Shown: positions 43,955-54,679 of the stretch, in pieces
Layout: every line of letters starts with the position of its first letter
Numbering within the stretch: position 1 is the first letter of the stretch
Assembly (NCBI GenBank): GCA_023548195.1
Contig: JAJHZJ010000013.1
Location: 2,179,001 to 2,243,000 of the forward strand
DNA: 64,000 bases
Reading direction: 5' to 3'
From: Bettongia penicillata ogilbyi
Lineage: Eukaryota; Chordata; Mammalia; Diprotodontia; Potoroidae
Notes under the pieces: generated by a model
The model's input: the letters and a program-made list of their open reading frames with translations, nothing else
Databases searched by the model: none
Told to the model about the DNA's origin: nothing
Made by a program: the position numbers and the translations under genes

Positions 43955-44005
43955 TACACACATGTACGCACACACAGATACACACATGTACGCACACACA
44001 GAGTG
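43915..44005. repeat. (CA)n microsatellite with duplicated motif in HAL1 3'UTR
   Basis: About 18 CA units (43915-43951), then ACAGATACACACATGTACGC repeated twice in tandem. Confidence 0.95.
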
Positions 44006-44263
44006 AATTGAATAGGATGGGATCATATCCTAAAAAAATGAAATTAAGTGGTGAGAGAGAAATATATTGGGAGGAAAAAGGGAGAAATGAAATGGGGCAA
44101 ATTATCTCTCATAAAAGAGGCAAGCAAAAGACTTTTCAGTGGAGAGAAAAAGAGGGAAGGTGAGGGAAAAAAATAAAGCTTACTCTCATCACATTCGACT
44201 AAAGGAAGGAATAAAATACACACTCATTTTGGTATGAAAACTTATCTTGCAATATAGGAAAGT

Positions 44264-44304
44264 GGGGGAGAAGGGGATAAGCAGGGTGGGCAGTGGGAGG
44301 AGGG
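44264..44304 (+). other. G-quadruplex-type motif in HAL1 3'UTR
   Basis: Six runs of at least three G within 41 bases (GGGGG, GGGG, GGG, GGG, GGG, GGG), loops of 1-7. G-rich polypurine tracts are a known feature of L1 3'UTRs. Confidence 0.75.
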
Positions 44305-44861
44305 AGCAATTTGAAGTCAACACTCTTGGGGAGGGACAGATCCAGAGAGAGAACAGAAGCAATGGGGGGAAGGATAGGATGGAGGGAAATATATTTAGTC
44401 CTACACAACACAACTATTATGGAAGTCATTTGCAAAAGTACACAGATATGGCCTATATTGAATTGCTTGCTTCCCAAAGGGAATGAAGGGGGAGGGAAGG
44501 ATGAAGAGAAGTTGGAAGTCAAAGTTGAAGGAACAACTGTCAAGTATTGTTCTTACTACTAGGAAATAAGAAATACAGATAATGGGGTATAGAAAGTTAT
44601 CTGGCCCTACAGGACAAAAGAGAAGATGGGGACAAGGGAAGGGAGGGATGTTAGAAGAGAGGGCAGATTGCTGATAAGGGCAATTAGAATGCTTGGTGTT
44701 TTGGAGTGAAGGGAGGGGACAAATGGGGAGAAAATTTGGAACCCAAAAATTTTGTGAAAATGAATGCTAAAAGTTAAATAAATTTAAAATATAAAATGAG
44801 ACACTTAAAGCAGACAACCTCTAAAGAACCTGTGAGTTGTGAAATTCATATGCATCTTACA

Positions 44862-45007
44862 CAACATACTAAAATGAAGTCATCAGACATGTCAGATGTC
44901 TCTGGCTAGACACAAGGGCATAACAAGAGGAAGGGAATAGGAAAATCAACAGAAAAGTAGGTTAGAAAGGAATGAATATAAAGTCTTCATGATTTCAGAG
45001 ACTGATG
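44862..45007. other. Short unique stretch
   Basis: Nothing recognised between the MIR3 remainder and the next SINE. Confidence 0.35.
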
Positions 45008-45172
45008 ATGTGGGTACCAGTGGAAAGAGCTCTAAGTCAAAAGGACCTGGACTCTAATCCTGTTTATGTGACCTTGGGCAACTCATTTAATTCCCTTAAC
45101 TTTCAGTTTCCTTGTCTTTAAAATGACTAGATGACTCCTTGAGCTCCTGCCTAACTCTAGATCAATGAGGCT
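45008..45172 (+). mobile_element. MIR3 SINE, first arm of an inverted pair
   Basis: AAAGAGCTCTAAGTCAAAAG, TGTGACCTTGGGCAACTCAT, CAGTTTCCTTGTCTTTAAAA. Confidence 0.85.
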
Positions 45173-45174
45173 AT

Positions 45175-45350
45175 TATCATCCTAAGACCTGAGAGATCTA
45201 GTCAAATTCCCTTATTTCACAGATGAAAATGAAGTGATGAGAAGTAGAAAGCAAACTGCCCCAAATCATGACACTAGTTAGTGAGAAAAGTGGAACTAGA
45301 ATCCAGGTCTCCTGACTTTATGTCTTATGCACTCTCACTACCAGCACTTA
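45175..45350 (-). mobile_element. MIR3 SINE, second arm of an inverted pair
   Basis: CTGAGAGATCTAGTCAAATT, TATTTCACAGATGAAAATGA, GAATCCAGGTCTCCTGACTT. Confidence 0.8.
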
Positions 45351-45354
45351 ACAA

Positions 45355-46240
45355 TATGTATAAGGAGATCTGTACTTCCACAGAGCAGAATATGCTGTCT
45401 TGTTTTACTATCAAATACCGTCAGTGAAAGGCACCAGATGATAGGCAATTCCAGCTGACAAAATTTGGCTTCTCCCACACTGAGAAGGCACACTCTCTTT
45501 TAAACCCTGCTTCCTTGACATTCTTTCCTGAATTCTGACATGTCCTTGCTTGGATTCTGGAAGTTCAGTCAATAAATCTTATCACATTGTAGCTACATAT
45601 GAAATTAGGCTCAAGACAGTCAATCTCTTTGAAACAGTCCAAACGCAAAAGGACACAAAGGCTTTCAAGAGGAAAGGGGTTAATTAATCACTATCATCGA
45701 AGCCTGTGATCTGAAGAGGGTGAAGCTCATTTCACTGTGAATGCCAGAGGCAGTCAGGAAGAAGGGCTGGTCAATGCTGAGTCTTTACCCTTTTTTTTGG
45801 TTTCTTAAATTCTGCTCCCAAGACATGGGCAAGGAAGAGAGAAGAAGGTAAATGCTACCTACATAACCTGTACACATATCCACCTATGACAAGGTATGTC
45901 TCTCCCACCAAGGATTCCAAACCTAGAGCTGAATCTAACATATGAACTCTATGACTAACAAGAAATGGCTTTAATATCCAAGAAACAAAAGTCATTGCCT
46001 AAGCAAAACCAAAGGTTTACTCTACCTGAAGTAAGAAAGGTAAAATGGAGAGAACAGCTGTGGAGATCCAAGTTGGAAGAGTAGGAATGGAGGGCAGGGA
46101 AGCTAAACTCTCTCCCTGTTGGGAGAGATTTTCCATCCTTGAGTTACATGGAAATTAGACAGATACACACAAGTCAACACAAAACTGAGAAACACAAGCC
46201 TCATCCTCAAATACTTTACAGTCTCTTAGAGGATATAAAA
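45355..46240. other. Unique intron
   Basis: No repeat family or exon recognised. Confidence 0.4.
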
Positions 46241-46245
46241 GTAAC

Positions 46246-46296
46246 ATATATATGTGTGTGTGTGTGTGTGTATATGTATGTATATACACATACATA
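46246..46296. repeat. (TG)n/(TA)n microsatellite
   Basis: ATATATATGTGTGTGTGTGT then TATATGTATGTATATACACA. Confidence 0.95.
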
Positions 46297-46341
46297 AAAC
46301 AAAAAAGGAATCCAATGTGCAACCACATACAATGAAATGCA

Positions 46342-46368
46342 ACGTGTGTGTGCATGCGCGCGCATGTG
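46342..46368. repeat. 27-bp alternating purine-pyrimidine tract with CGCGCGC core
   Basis: Strict alternation from 46342 to 46368, including the perfect 14-bp palindrome CATGCGCGCGCATG (46353-46366), in a CpG-poor region. Such sequence favours Z-DNA. Confidence 0.85.
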
Positions 46369-46389
46369 GACTATAAATGCCCTAAGAAT

Positions 46390-46720
46390 TCAATTCAATA
46401 AACATTTATTAAGTACCTACTATGTATCCCACATTGTGTTAAGCACCTGGGATAGAAAAAGAGGCAAAAGACAGGCCCTGCTCTCAAGGAGTTTACAATC
46501 TGTTGGGGGCAGGGGAACGGAGGAAGAGACAGCATGCAAAAAATATACAAAGTGAGCTATGTACAGGGTAAACAGAAAATAAGAAAGAGAAAGCACTGGA
46601 AATAAGAGGAGTTTGGGGAAAAGAGAAAAATCAAGAAGAACTTCATGAAGGAAGTGGAATCTAAACTGGTCCCTGAAGAGCCTTGGATCCAAATAGTCAA
46701 TGAGAAGAAGGATGAAAGGA
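46390..46720 (-). mobile_element. Antisense L2 3' region
   Basis: TTCAATAAACATTTATTAAG, TACCTACTATGTATCCCACA, TCAAGGAGTTTACAATCTGT and GAACTTCATGAAGGAAGTGG. Confidence 0.85.
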
Positions 46721-46789
46721 TAAGCTCATAGAACCACAGGATCATAGACTTGGGAGTGCAAGAAGTTCTCACTCCTGGGTGCCACCAAA

Positions 46790-46962
46790 CCAGATTAAAA
46801 TGTAATTGAGAATATTTAAGAAAATTAATAAAAATACAGTAAGATGCAGACAATATTACATTTTAAAACTAAGTCAATATGTAGCCCATGGGGATCCTTA
46901 TGTACAGTTTAGTGGCCTCTATTTCTATTTTGAGTTTGACACCCCTGCTAGAGATTCTTAAC
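46790..46962. mobile_element. hAT-like DNA transposon remnant
   Basis: AGTCAATATGTAGCCCATGG then AGTGGCCTCTATTTCTATTT and the end TTGAGTTTGACACCCCTG, a pattern of a dispersed mammalian DNA element. Family not certain. Confidence 0.5.
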
Positions 46963-46964
46963 CT

Positions 46965-47125
46965 GAGCGATTCTTAATTTGGGATGAGGTGAGGTCAGCT
47001 AGAGGTCACTAACCTCTAGTTGAGATTTAGTATTTGGCTCAATTCTTTAAAAACATTATTTGGAGAAAGGGTTTATAGACTTCAGCAGGTCTGCCAAAGG
47101 GGTCCATGACACACAAAAAAGAACA
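46965..47125 (+). mobile_element. hAT MITE, same family as 10331-10588
   Basis: GATTCTTAACCTGAGCG at the left; AAAAACATTATTTGGAGAAA, GACTTCAGCAGGTCTGCCAA and AGGGGTCCATGACACACAAA at the right. Confidence 0.7.
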
Positions 47126-47129
47126 CAGA

Positions 47130-47240
47130 CCAGCCCTCACTTAAAATGAGGACACTGAAATCCAGAGGTCATTTGCTAAGGAAGTAAGTGAATGGCAGAA
47201 ATAGGAACTGAATTAGGTCCTCTCCTCCAAATCCTTTTTT
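47130..47240 (-). mobile_element. MIR3 fragment
   Basis: AATGAGGACACTGAAATCCA then GAACTGAATTAGGTCCTCTC. Confidence 0.6.
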
Positions 47241-47419
47241 TGTTCCCCTTCACCATCCTGCCAAAGATTAGGGGAGCCACACTGGGGTCACCATGTACAA
47301 AAGCTGAGAGGCCAGTTAGAATGAGCATGGCTGTATTTGTGAGGCAATAGAGCCAAGAGATTACCTCAGGTAGAAGGTACTATATTGAAATTTACTAAAT
47401 GGACTGAATGAGAAATACA

Positions 47420-47548
47420 TGAGGTTCAACGTGGAAACCCAGGCAAATCACTTGACCTCTCCATGCTTCACTTCACTTATTTGTAAAATAAGGAGGCTGG
47501 CTTCTTAAGGTTTCTTCCACCTCTAAATTGATGATCCTATATAGTTTG
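47420..47548 (+). mobile_element. MIR3 fragment
   Basis: CAGGCAAATCACTTGACCTC, TTATTTGTAAAATAAGGAGG, CCACCTCTAAATTGATGATC. Confidence 0.75.
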
Positions 47549-47571
47549 TGCATATGGTTAAGGAGAGGCAC

Positions 47572-47878
47572 CTAGGTAGTGCAGTGGATAAAGCACCAGG
47601 TGCAGGAGTCAGGAGGACCTGAGTTCAAATCTCACCTCAGACACTTGACACTCACTAGCTGTGTGACCTTGGGCGTCACTTAACCCCAACTGCCTCATCC
47701 TGGGTCATTTCCAGTCACCCTGATGAATATCTGGCAACTGGATTCAGATGGCCCTGAAGGAGAAGTGAGGCTGGTGATCTGCCCAGCCCTCCCTCACTCA
47801 AAAACAATGTCAAGTGCAAGTCATGTCATTATTCCTGTAATGGCATGGTCTTCTTTGGCAATGAAGGACAAACACACA
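47572..47878 (+). mobile_element. tRNA-derived SINE with RTE-like 3' tail, full length
   Basis: The head (GTGCAGTGGATAAAGCACCA, GAGTCAGGAGGACCTGAGTT) resembles the MAR1 head, but the body is different (CCAGTCACCCTGATGAATAT, GCCCAGCCCTCCCTCACTCA). The end (AATGGCATGGTCTTCTTTGG + CAATGAAGGACAAACACACA) resembles the end of the RTE element at 58440-58490. Confidence 0.8.
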
Positions 47879-48114
47879 TAGTTAAGGAAGAATGTGGGGT
47901 AGGGGCAGAGGAAGGGAATGGGACACCTCAGTACTTAAAAAGTCCTTCTAGACAAAGGCATTTCAACTGGATAGAATAAGCAGCATCACAGAAGGATTCT
48001 TTGAGGGGATTAATGTAATGAAAATGTTTTTTATGGAAGACCATTTTCTGGAAGTGGTATGCTGGATGTACTCAAGAAGAACAAGGCTAGGAGACCAAGT
48101 AGAAGATTATCAAT

Positions 48115-48240
48115 AGTCAACGGTCAATAACTATTTATTAAGCAGGTACTAGGTTCTAGGCACTTTGGTAAGTGATGGAGATACAAATAAGAAAGGTAGT
48201 TCCTGCCCTGAAAAAGTTGGTAATCTGATAGCATGTTACA
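48115..48240 (-). mobile_element. L2 3' end
   Basis: CAATAACTATTTATTAAGCA + GGTACTAGGTTCTAGGCACT. Confidence 0.8.
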
Positions 48241-48269
48241 GTAAATTACATACAAAACTATGCAGGCCT

Positions 48270-48511
48270 GAATTAGGAGTACCACAGATAGAATGCTGGA
48301 TTTGGGATCAGGAAGACCTGGATGTGAATTCTGCCTCAGACACTTATAGCTGTGTCACTCTGGACATGTCACTTAAACTCAGCCTCATTTCCTCATCAGC
48401 AAATTAAGGACAATAATAGTACCTCAGTGTTAGTAGTAAGTAGTATTTACATACTTAGTATGTAAGTTAGTAGTAAGAGATGACTAAGAATATATGTGAA
48501 GTGCTTTGCAA
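48270..48511 (+). mobile_element. MIR/CORE-SINE
   Basis: GATTTGGGATCAGGAAGACC, TTCTGCCTCAGACACTTATA, GTCACTCTGGACATGTCACT, GAAGTGCTTTGCAAATGTTA. Confidence 0.8.
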
Positions 48512-48740
48512 ATGTTAAAATTTTAATTTTTAATTAATTTAAAATTATTTAATTTTTATTTTATTTATTCTTTTATTTATTTGATATATTTTATATATTT
48601 AAATATGTTACTTTATATATCATATATTATTTTACATATATTTTATAAATTTAAAATTAATTTAATTTTTAATTTTAAAATGTTAAAACAAATGTTTATT
48701 ATTTTTATTATATTGGTTATTGTTTATTATTAGTATTACT
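48512..48740. repeat. Extreme AT-rich expansion at a SINE end
   Basis: About 160 bp of almost pure A/T, bounded by direct repeats ATGTTAAAA at 48512-48520 and 48680-48688. Confidence 0.85.
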
Positions 48741-49109
48741 GTGGTGGTAGCAACAGGAATAGGAAGGAAAAGATGGCAGAAAAGACATCCCAAAAGGGGG
48801 ACAAATTGACATAACTTGGTGACTAACCTGATACACGTATTACAGATGTTTGTTTCCTATACAGCACCTTATGTAGGGCTACATACTTAATTTGGACTCC
48901 TCTCTGGGAAAAAGTGATGGACCCATTAGGCACCAAGTACAACCAATGTTTTAAATGAGTTTGCTTAAAATCTTCCTTGCTATGAGGCAGAACTCTGTTG
49001 AGTAGCAGACTACTTGTTGGATAATGAATTCGAAAAATTCCTAATATTATTAATGTGGTTCCTTTCACATTAAGCATCCTACTCCCAATCATCATCTTCA
49101 TTTCTCAAA

Positions 49110-49350
49110 AGCCTAACCATCCTTCAAGTCCCAGCACAAAATGAGTCTCCTCTCATCCTCCCAATCAGATGTGAATTCTCCTATGAACCTTCGGGTACTT
49201 GGTGCCTCTCTCGGATATTCAGGGTATTTTGGATGTAAAAGAGTTACTTGTAGACTATCTTATGCTCTTTCCTAGACTATAGACTTGTTGAGGGCAGGAG
49301 CTCTGTCACTTGAAGCACTTAAGCACAACACATTATAAGCAGAAAGCAAT
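49110..49350 (+). mobile_element. L2 LINE 3' end
   Basis: CCATCCTTCAAGTCCCAGCA, GACTATAGACTTGTTGAGGG, CAGGAGCTCTGTCACTTGAA. Confidence 0.8.
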
Positions 49351-49489
49351 TTATAACTGTTGAACAAAATAATTAAACATCAAAGAAAAGAGCTAGGGAC
49401 CAACATATGAAAGGTAAAGAGAACCTGGATTTGCCTCAATAAAGACAGATTTTAAATCAGGATTAGACAAAATGGTAATGAGCTGGCTT

Positions 49490-49640
49490 ATATGGTAGTG
49501 CCCATCAGTGGAAATATTCAGGAGATGATGGATAACCAACTGTCAGGGATGCTGTAAGAGAGGATTCCTGCTTTAGGTGGAAAATTGGAATATATGACCT
49601 TTAAGGTACTTTCCAACTCTAGGAGTCTGGGATAACCTAT
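49490..49640 (+). mobile_element. CR1/L3 LINE 3' end
   Basis: GATGATGGATAACCAACTGT + CAGGGATGCTGTAAGAGAGG + ATTCCTGCTTTAGGTGG and CTTTAAGGTACTTTCCAACT: the L3 terminus. Confidence 0.7.
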
Positions 49641-49644
49641 AAGT

Positions 49645-50740
49645 TTTTAAAAACCATTCTGAGTTTTGCAGAGTGATAATATTTCAAAAGAAAAACACAT
49701 ATGTAATATTTAAAATAATATACATTCTGGTTATAATCATCTCTTGTGAAAAGAAAAACTGTTACTTTAAGAAAATAACATAGCAATGGGATCCTCTAAT
49801 GCATTTTTCAATCAGGATGTTATGTCTAGGGATTTGCCCTAAGCTGATTTTAAAGAGAGGAAATCCCAATTCACAGAGCAAGCAATTTGTTTTCTCCCCA
49901 AGCCGACAAGCAGTATCATTTTACATTGGATACTAGAAAATTGTATTTATTGAGTATACCTTTATTTTTGAAGGGGGATGGGGGGAGAAGAACATTAGTG
50001 GTGTGAATTGTGTGAACTGTTAAATAATGATACTAGCAAGTCCATAAAGAAACTTCTTAGTAAGCAACTGACTCCAGTTCAACAATTAAACCATCAGAAA
50101 AAGCTTCCAGGTTGCAAGGGACTCTGAATTCCATTTCTAACACAGGAAGGGCCTCTCATAACAGGCAAGATGGGTACCATTAGTAATTTATTCATGTGCT
50201 CTTGCCCCTCAACTTCCAAAGAGTAGAATTCTCACAGAGAACATAAATAGTAGCCAACTCTTGTTTTTTTTCAAAGTTTCCTCCTACTTCATTTAGAAAA
50301 GGGAACCCATTGTCCTTCCATTACATTTTAAAAGGATAGGCATGTTGAGCTATCAGTCCTTCCAACAAGATGTAAAAGAAGTTTTGAATCCAACATTAGC
50401 TATCTTGTATTTTAAGAGAGAGTTATAGAAATTTCAGTAACTTTTTTTGGGGGGGGTAGGAAGGTCAATTGGATACTAGAAAACACAATCACTTTCAGGG
50501 TGGAGGTAGAGAGATAGAAGGATCTCACAAAACCCTCTTATAACACAACCAACTGAACAATTTCACTCCTTACTTTGGGTGCCCATTACCCAGACCATTC
50601 TTAGTATTAATGGAGAGACCCCTAGCATCAAAAGTCAATCTAGACTAAAAGATGAATTTCTTTTTCAGAATAATAAATGTAAGACTTTACAACCCAAAAG
50701 TCAGTGCTCAATAGGACTCCATAACCATTTTTAACAAGCT
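49645..50740. other. Repeat-poor intron
   Basis: No recognised feature. Confidence 0.4.
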
Positions 50741-50744
50741 TCTA

Positions 50745-50940
50745 CAACAACTCACATTTCTATACTACCTTAGGGCTTATGAAGCTGCTTCCTCACAACC
50801 ATGCTGTCAAGTAACATACCCACTTCAAAGTAAGCATTTTGACCAAGGTGGCATGATTAGTAAGTAGTAGAGTCAAGATGAGAATTAGTATCTTTTGACT
50901 CCAAATCCAAAGACTGTTACATTATGCAACAGCTGCCTCC
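50745..50940 (-). mobile_element. MIR SINE
   Basis: CCTTAGGGCTTATGAAGCTG, GTGGCATGATTAGTAAGTAG, TTGACTCCAAATCC, reversed MIR order. Confidence 0.6.
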
Positions 50941-50944
50941 AATG

Positions 50945-51765
50945 GATAAATTGTTGGAATAGTCTTAATAAAGGTGCCTCAAGATTCAGCACCAAGGACA
51001 GCAACACCTCATTATTGGGCATTTTTAACCAAGTTCTTACGAAGGGCATGTTAAATACAAACACTTTGTTCAACCAGCCAAGTATGGAAAGTAATCTTTG
51101 TCCAGCTTATGAAATGACACACACTTATGTCTGGGGGGAATGGAAGAGGAGAAAAGTTGTCTAGAAATGAGACATAATTACATATACTGTGGAAGATATT
51201 CCTTCCGCTTGAAATTTTACACAAGTTAAAATGAACATTCAAAGTAATCATGAGTGAGAAAAGTTATTTGGGGTATTATAATGTGTTGGGCCTGACTCAG
51301 GTGGGTTCCCAGCAATTTAGGTCTAATATGAAAATCAAATGAGACACCTGTCATCCAACTATCAGTTAACAAAAGGGGGATTACCTAGTCATAGTAGTGG
51401 GTAAGAATATTCAGGGCAAGGAGAGGCTATCCAACCAGGATAAATGCAGTTGAGCACAACTTTCCAGGGCTGCTCATGCCACTAATCTACAAAATGAAGC
51501 CTCATGAAGGAGTTTCACCTCCTCTTGTCCTATTCTGTCTCCAGGTGATCAAGAAACTAGAACAATCACCCAAGTCTTAGTCCCTAGAGCTAATTACTAA
51601 ATAGTCATTGTTTTTCTTTGACCCAGGAACCCTAAGGGTCTTTCCCTCCCAGTTTTGTTTTTTTTTTTTTTTTATTAAAGGGGCCATCTTGAGTAACTAC
51701 TTAAAGAAGCCTTTCCATTGAATGGATACATCTCACTCAAAGTAAGAATGTAGTAAGATCTTAGC
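50945..51765. other. Unique intron
   Basis: No exon or repeat recognised, apart from a T run at 51656-51673. Confidence 0.35.
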
Positions 51766-51769
51766 CTGA

Positions 51770-51982
51770 AAGGGCCAAGTCTCACATCGAATTCTAGGCC
51801 ATCTCCAGTTGTCCTGATGAATATTACATCACTGGGACCCAGATGGCTCAGGAGAAGAAAGTGAGGTTAATGACCTTGCACAGCCCTCCCTCACTCAAAT
51901 CAAAGTCAACTGCAAGTCCTGTCATCATCTTGATGTCATGGTACTCTTTGAGAACAAGGACAAATACAACAACAAGAGCTAA
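51770..51982 (+). mobile_element. 5'-truncated SINE with RTE-like tail
   Basis: CCATCTCCAGTTGTCCTGAT, GCACAGCCCTCCCTCACTCA, TTGATGTCATGGTACTCTTT + GAGAACAAGGACAAATACAA. Same family as 47572-47878, without the tRNA head. Confidence 0.8.
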
Positions 51983-52234
51983 TCAAATCTCAAGAACAAT
52001 TTCCATTCCTTTTAAGGAAAACTAACCTAATTTTCAAAAGGGGGTGTGTGTGTCCAGAAGGGAGGGGGAGAGCAGTCAGGATGTTCCTCCCAGCACAAGT
52101 GGCCAGAAATGGAGCAATACCTAGCTATTGCTTTTTGTTATGACTAGGGATGAGGTGGAGGAAAGAGAGGAAAACAATTAGGAGTTGGTTCTGTGAAGGC
52201 AACTGGATCTTCCTGTTTGTTTTCTTGTTTGGCT

Positions 52235-52380
52235 TTTAATTTCATTCAACAAGCATTTATTAAGGACCTACACTAAGCACAAAACACAAAGGCACTGGCA
52301 ATACAATAACAAAAGGAGAAGTTGTCTCTACCCTCAAGGATCTTACATTCTATCAAAGTAGCCAACATGTGTGTGTACAC
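52235..52380 (-). mobile_element. L2 3' end
   Basis: TTCAACAAGCATTTATTAAG, CTCAAGGATCTTACATTCTA. Confidence 0.85.
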
Positions 52381-52439
52381 ATACGTATGCATATATATGC
52401 ATGTATAATATGATGAGAGAGTATACACAGTTATATTCA

Positions 52440-52610
52440 TACAGAATCACAGATCTTAGTTTAACTCCTTCACCTTAAAGAGGAATAGGCAAGTTAAATG
52501 ATGTCGCCAACATTACAAAAGTCACCATCAAAGTTGAGATTCAAACCCTGGTTCCCTTTCTCTGGAGTCAAATAAAAAGCCCTTTCCACTTTACCCAGCC
52601 ACAAAGGAAG
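52440..52610 (-). mobile_element. MIR3 SINE
   Basis: AATCACAGATCTTAGTTTAA, GAGATTCAAACCCTGGTTCC. Confidence 0.7.
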
Positions 52611-53289
52611 GTTTCGTATAAGAGGTGGCACCTGTACCAAGATGCAGCCTTCTCTGAAAATCCATCTTTTCTCCCTACGTGGTTCACAGCCTACATGGTA
52701 AAATATCTGGTAGCAAGATTATTCTCTTTCTCCTTCCAACTCCCCAAGGCCCATTCAATTCCTGAATCCTAGAGATGACTCTGATGCAGGTAGGCCATCT
52801 TATTGAAAATGTAGGAACTAGACCACCAAGCAGTTTTCCTACATTCAAGGCCTGATTGGTTTCATACTTTAAATGTAATGACCTATACCTGAATGCTGCG
52901 ATATTATTTCAATTCCACAAAACCAATGCCAAGTGATCCCTCAGAAGTTCAAAATCTAAGCAAGTAATAAATAATAATTGGAAGCACACATCTCAATTGT
53001 CTAAAAGTAATGACTTTTATGTGATTGGGAAAAAATAAAATAAGAATTAAATCTAAAAAAATTTAAAAATTAAAGTAACAACTTCCATACTGCAAGCACT
53101 CCCTCACTTATTTGATTCAAAGGCTCCATGTCCTATGTAAAATGTTTAAATCACCAGCAAGTTAGCTGGGAGGACTATCTTAATTTTCAAAGTAAATAAG
53201 AGGGAAACGGTTTTGGTTTCATTGATATTTATTAATTGGAGAGAAGAATGAAGACTAAACAACAGACACAATCAGAACATTTAAGTAAC
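52611..53289. other. Unique intron
   Basis: No feature recognised; AT-rich around 53020-53080. Confidence 0.35.
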
Positions 53290-53400
53290 TTTCTAAAGTG
53301 CAAGTTTGACCATGTCACAACCCTCCTTAATCAACTTTAGAGGACCCCAGTTAACTCCAAGATCAAGAATAAAATCCTCTATTTTTCTTTTAAAACAGTC
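53290..53400 (+). mobile_element. L2 ORF2-end fragment
   Basis: AAGTTTGACCATGTCACAAC, GATCAAGAATAAAATCCTCT. Confidence 0.6.
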
Positions 53401-53884
53401 ACAAGGGCTTAATTTGAGGAGTAGGGAGGAGGCAAGCAGGTAAAAGAAGGGAAGAAAAAATGGAGAAAACATCCACCCTAGTTCTTACTACAAATGGTTT
53501 CTAATAAAGGGGAAAGTTTAAATCCATTTGAAACATCAACTGTCACAAAATTAAGTCCAGTTGATTCATACCACAGTGCTGTCAGGTTGCTATTCGTGTA
53601 GTACATGAACTACATAAGCCACCACTCTACTGAAGTACTCAAGGTCTGTGATCCCTTCATTCGTAAAAAGGGAGGGTTTGAAGCAGAGCGTGGAAGGATA
53701 ACCCTTACGTACTCTAGTGTGGCCAGTTTTTTTCCAAGACATGAATGTCATGGTCTGTTTTCTGCTAAGATTCTCAGTTTGTGTATTTTAAGACTTGTAT
53801 AAATCACCAGTGATTATCATTCACTAAGAAGGGCAAAGTAGGAAGGATGCAAACAATAACTTACTAAGTGAGGCTGCAAGTGGC

Positions 53885-54670
53885 CTTCAAGCTTTGTTGC
53901 TGCCACTTCCACTCTTTTGAGTAGCATCAGGTCTCTTCCCACTCCACTTCATCCTCCAGTCAACAACTGCCAAGGTCATCTTCTTCAAGCATGGGTCTGA
54001 TTATGTCACTCCCTACTCAATTAACTCCAGTAGCTCCCTATTACCTCCGGGATCAAATATAACTTCCTCCATCTTTTGAAGCCTTTTCCAATCTGTTCCA
54101 TTCCTACTTTTCCAAGCTTCTTACACTTTGCTCCTTTTCTCATGCTGGACACTGGACAGTAACATGCCATCTTCCAAGTCTCCCGATTCTATGCCATTTC
54201 ACTGGCTGTCTCCTATGCCTATGCCTGGAAGACTCTCTTTCTATCTCAGCCATCAGGCGTCCTCTAAAACTCTAATACATGCCACCTTCTTTAAGGGACC
54301 TTTACCCCTCTCTTCCCTTTTTCTTCCATTGTCCACTGTCACTAGGCAATTGAGCACAAGAAAAGGAGCAAAGTATAAGAAGCTTAGAAAGGCAGGAATT
54401 GGGACAGATTGCAAAGAGCTTTAAAAGACTGAGGAAGCTATATTTGATTCTAGAGGTAGGAGCCACTGGAGTTAATTGAGTAGGGAGGCAACATGATCAG
54501 ATCCATGCTTGAAGAAGATGACCTTGGCAATTGCCATCACTCAAGGATTATCTCTCACTTACAATGTATATATCTTGCACATACACAGTTGCATACTGTC
54601 TTTGCCATTAAAATGTCCTAGCACTTAGTACAATGCCTGACCCATAATATGTGCTCAATAAATGTGTATT
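53885..54670 (+). mobile_element. L2 LINE with an inverted internal block
   Basis: Forward L2 runs 53885-54310 (GGTCATCTTCTTCAAGCATG, CTCCCTATTACCTCCGGGAT, CCACCTTCTTTAAGGGACC) and 54541-54670 (CCTAGCACTTAGTACAATGC, TGCTCAATAAATG). 54340-54535 is reversed L2: CATGCTTGAAGAAGATGACC is the complement of bases near 53970. Confidence 0.75.
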
Positions 54671-54679
54671 CATTGATTG

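Larger units (their letters stand above)
41910..44789 (+). mobile_element. HAL1 (half-L1) retrotransposon, full length
   Basis: A 2880-bp element flanked by the 9-bp duplication TATAAAATG (41901-41909 and 44790-44798). It has a GC-rich 5'UTR starting with AAGATGGCGG-type sequence, one L1 ORF1 (42682-43778, broken), then only about 1 kb of 3'UTR with a CA microsatellite and G-rich tract, ending in an A-rich tail. There is no trace of ORF2 (endonuclease/reverse transcriptase). HAL1 elements are a known class of L1 derivative mobilised in trans by L1. Antisense to FOXN3. Confidence 0.85.

Noticed and set aside
43903..44163. Open frame beginning with a Thr-His repeat
   Set aside because: It is the CA microsatellite in the HAL1 3'UTR.
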